This document shows positions 5,301 to 5,647 of a stretch of 5,647 nucleotides of DNA, piece after piece; positions within the stretch are counted from its first letter, which is position 1; the number at the start of each line of letters is the position of its first letter. A program made the position numbers and the translations under genes. The DNA lies in assembly GCA_937958145.1 (NCBI GenBank), contig CALGOE010000090.1, forward strand, positions 1 to 5,647, written 5' to 3'. The notes below the pieces were generated by a model. The model did no database searches. It was not told the DNA's origin and saw nothing but the letters and a program-made list of their open reading frames with translations. This DNA is from an uncultured Desulfobacca sp. (GTDB lineage: Bacteria > Desulfobacterota > Desulfobaccia > Desulfobaccales > Desulfobaccaceae).

Positions 5301-5647
5301 ATGCCTATGCGCCTCCCCCTCCTCATCATACTTGCCGCCTGCCTCCTTTCTTTCGGCGCACTGTCCCCGGTCCAGGCCGACAGACCCAAACCCAAGCTCC
5401 TGGACGGCGACCTCATCGAAGAGGGCCAGTCCACGCCCCCGGCCAAATTACCGACCCCCGAACCTGCCACCGAACAGTCAGTGACGCTCCTTAAGGAATT
5501 CACCCTCGCCCTGCCGGTTCTCCCCAAGTCCGGCCTGGTCTGGCGCCTGGCCGACCACGACCGCCAATTCCTGCAACTCCTCCGCCACCGCTATCAGAAA
5601 CCCGACCCGGGGCAACCCGGCACCCCCGGCCTGCAGCAGTTCGACTT
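5301..5647 (+). CDS. Exported protein resembling a chagasin-type (I42) cysteine protease inhibitor, 3' end outside window
   Basis: 115 codons are visible before the window ends. The start is ATG at 5301 or ATG at 5307; a GTG at 5298 also fits, and no strong ribosome-binding site decides. A Sec signal peptide is clear: MRLPLLIILAACLLSFGAL, then SPVQA and a likely cleavage before Asp27. A Pro-rich, low-complexity linker (about 28-58) follows. From residue 60 the pattern SVTLLKEFTLALPVLPKSGLVWRL, LLRHRYQKPDPGQPGTPG and QQFDF resembles the inhibitor I42 family: a strand, a loop equivalent to NPTTGYxW (here LPKSGLVW, 74-81) and the Gly-rich loop before an FxF strand. The third inhibitory loop (RPW-like) would lie beyond the window. 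If correct, it would act outside the cytoplasm against papain-like proteases. The loop is diverged (SGLVW rather than TGYxW), so inhibitory activity is uncertain. It is transcribed away from the rpsB operon. Confidence 0.6.
   Translation, partial: MPMRLPLLIILAACLLSFGALSPVQADRPKPKLLDGDLIEEGQSTPPAKLPTPEPATEQSVTLLKEFTLALPVLPKSGLVWRLADHDRQFLQLLRHRYQKPDPGQPGTPGLQQFD

Noticed and set aside
5279..5527. Minus-strand 82-codon frame opposite the exported-protein gene
   Set aside because: It is antisense to a frame with a clear signal peptide and family-like pattern, and its Arg/Ser/Gly-rich product resembles nothing.

Overview
The window holds a conserved bacterial translation and cell-envelope operon, all on the minus strand. 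In order of transcription (high to low coordinates) the genes are rpsB (ribosomal protein uS2), tsf (EF-Ts), pyrH (UMP kinase), frr (ribosome recycling factor), uppS (undecaprenyl diphosphate synthase), a terC/yjbE-family membrane protein gene, and the 5' part of a cytidylate-kinase-like gene that runs off the left edge. A divergent gene at the right edge (plus strand from 5301) encodes an exported protein that looks like a chagasin-type (MEROPS I42) protease inhibitor and is cut by the window end.

The DNA is G+C-rich with mostly G/C third codon positions. The rpsB-tsf-pyrH-frr-uppS order is widespread in bacteria. The short (198-residue) EF-Ts, the cytidylate-kinase-like family and the overall protein style suggest a Desulfobacterota/deltaproteobacterial lineage. 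This is inference from family knowledge; there is no rRNA here to settle it.

Layout: 1-480 cytidylate-kinase-like gene (partial); 483-1235 TerC/YjbE family; 1236-1303 short spacer; 1304-2059 uppS; 2060-2143 frr-uppS junction with an overlapping 25-codon frame; 2144-2701 frr; 2691-3428 pyrH (GTG start, 11-base overlap with frr); 3429-3479 spacer; 3480-4076 tsf (TTG start); 4077-4188 spacer with a 10-bp palindrome; 4189-5028 rpsB; 5029-5300 divergent intergenic region with candidate promoters in both directions and an inverted-repeat-rich rpsB leader; 5301-5647 the exported protein (partial).

Functionally, uS2, EF-Ts and RRF serve initiation, elongation and recycling of the ribosome. PyrH makes UDP for RNA, DNA and nucleotide-sugar synthesis, and UppS makes the lipid carrier for peptidoglycan and O-antigen. 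Many bacteria continue uppS with cdsA and dxr. Here the operon continues instead with a TerC-type membrane protein and a nucleotide-kinase-like protein, which is the least ordinary feature of the gene order. I saw no mobile element, CRISPR array, tRNA or rRNA, and no convincing undescribed system. The points most worth a second look are the operon's tail, the frr-uppS junction, the rpsB leader and the protease-inhibitor-like gene.
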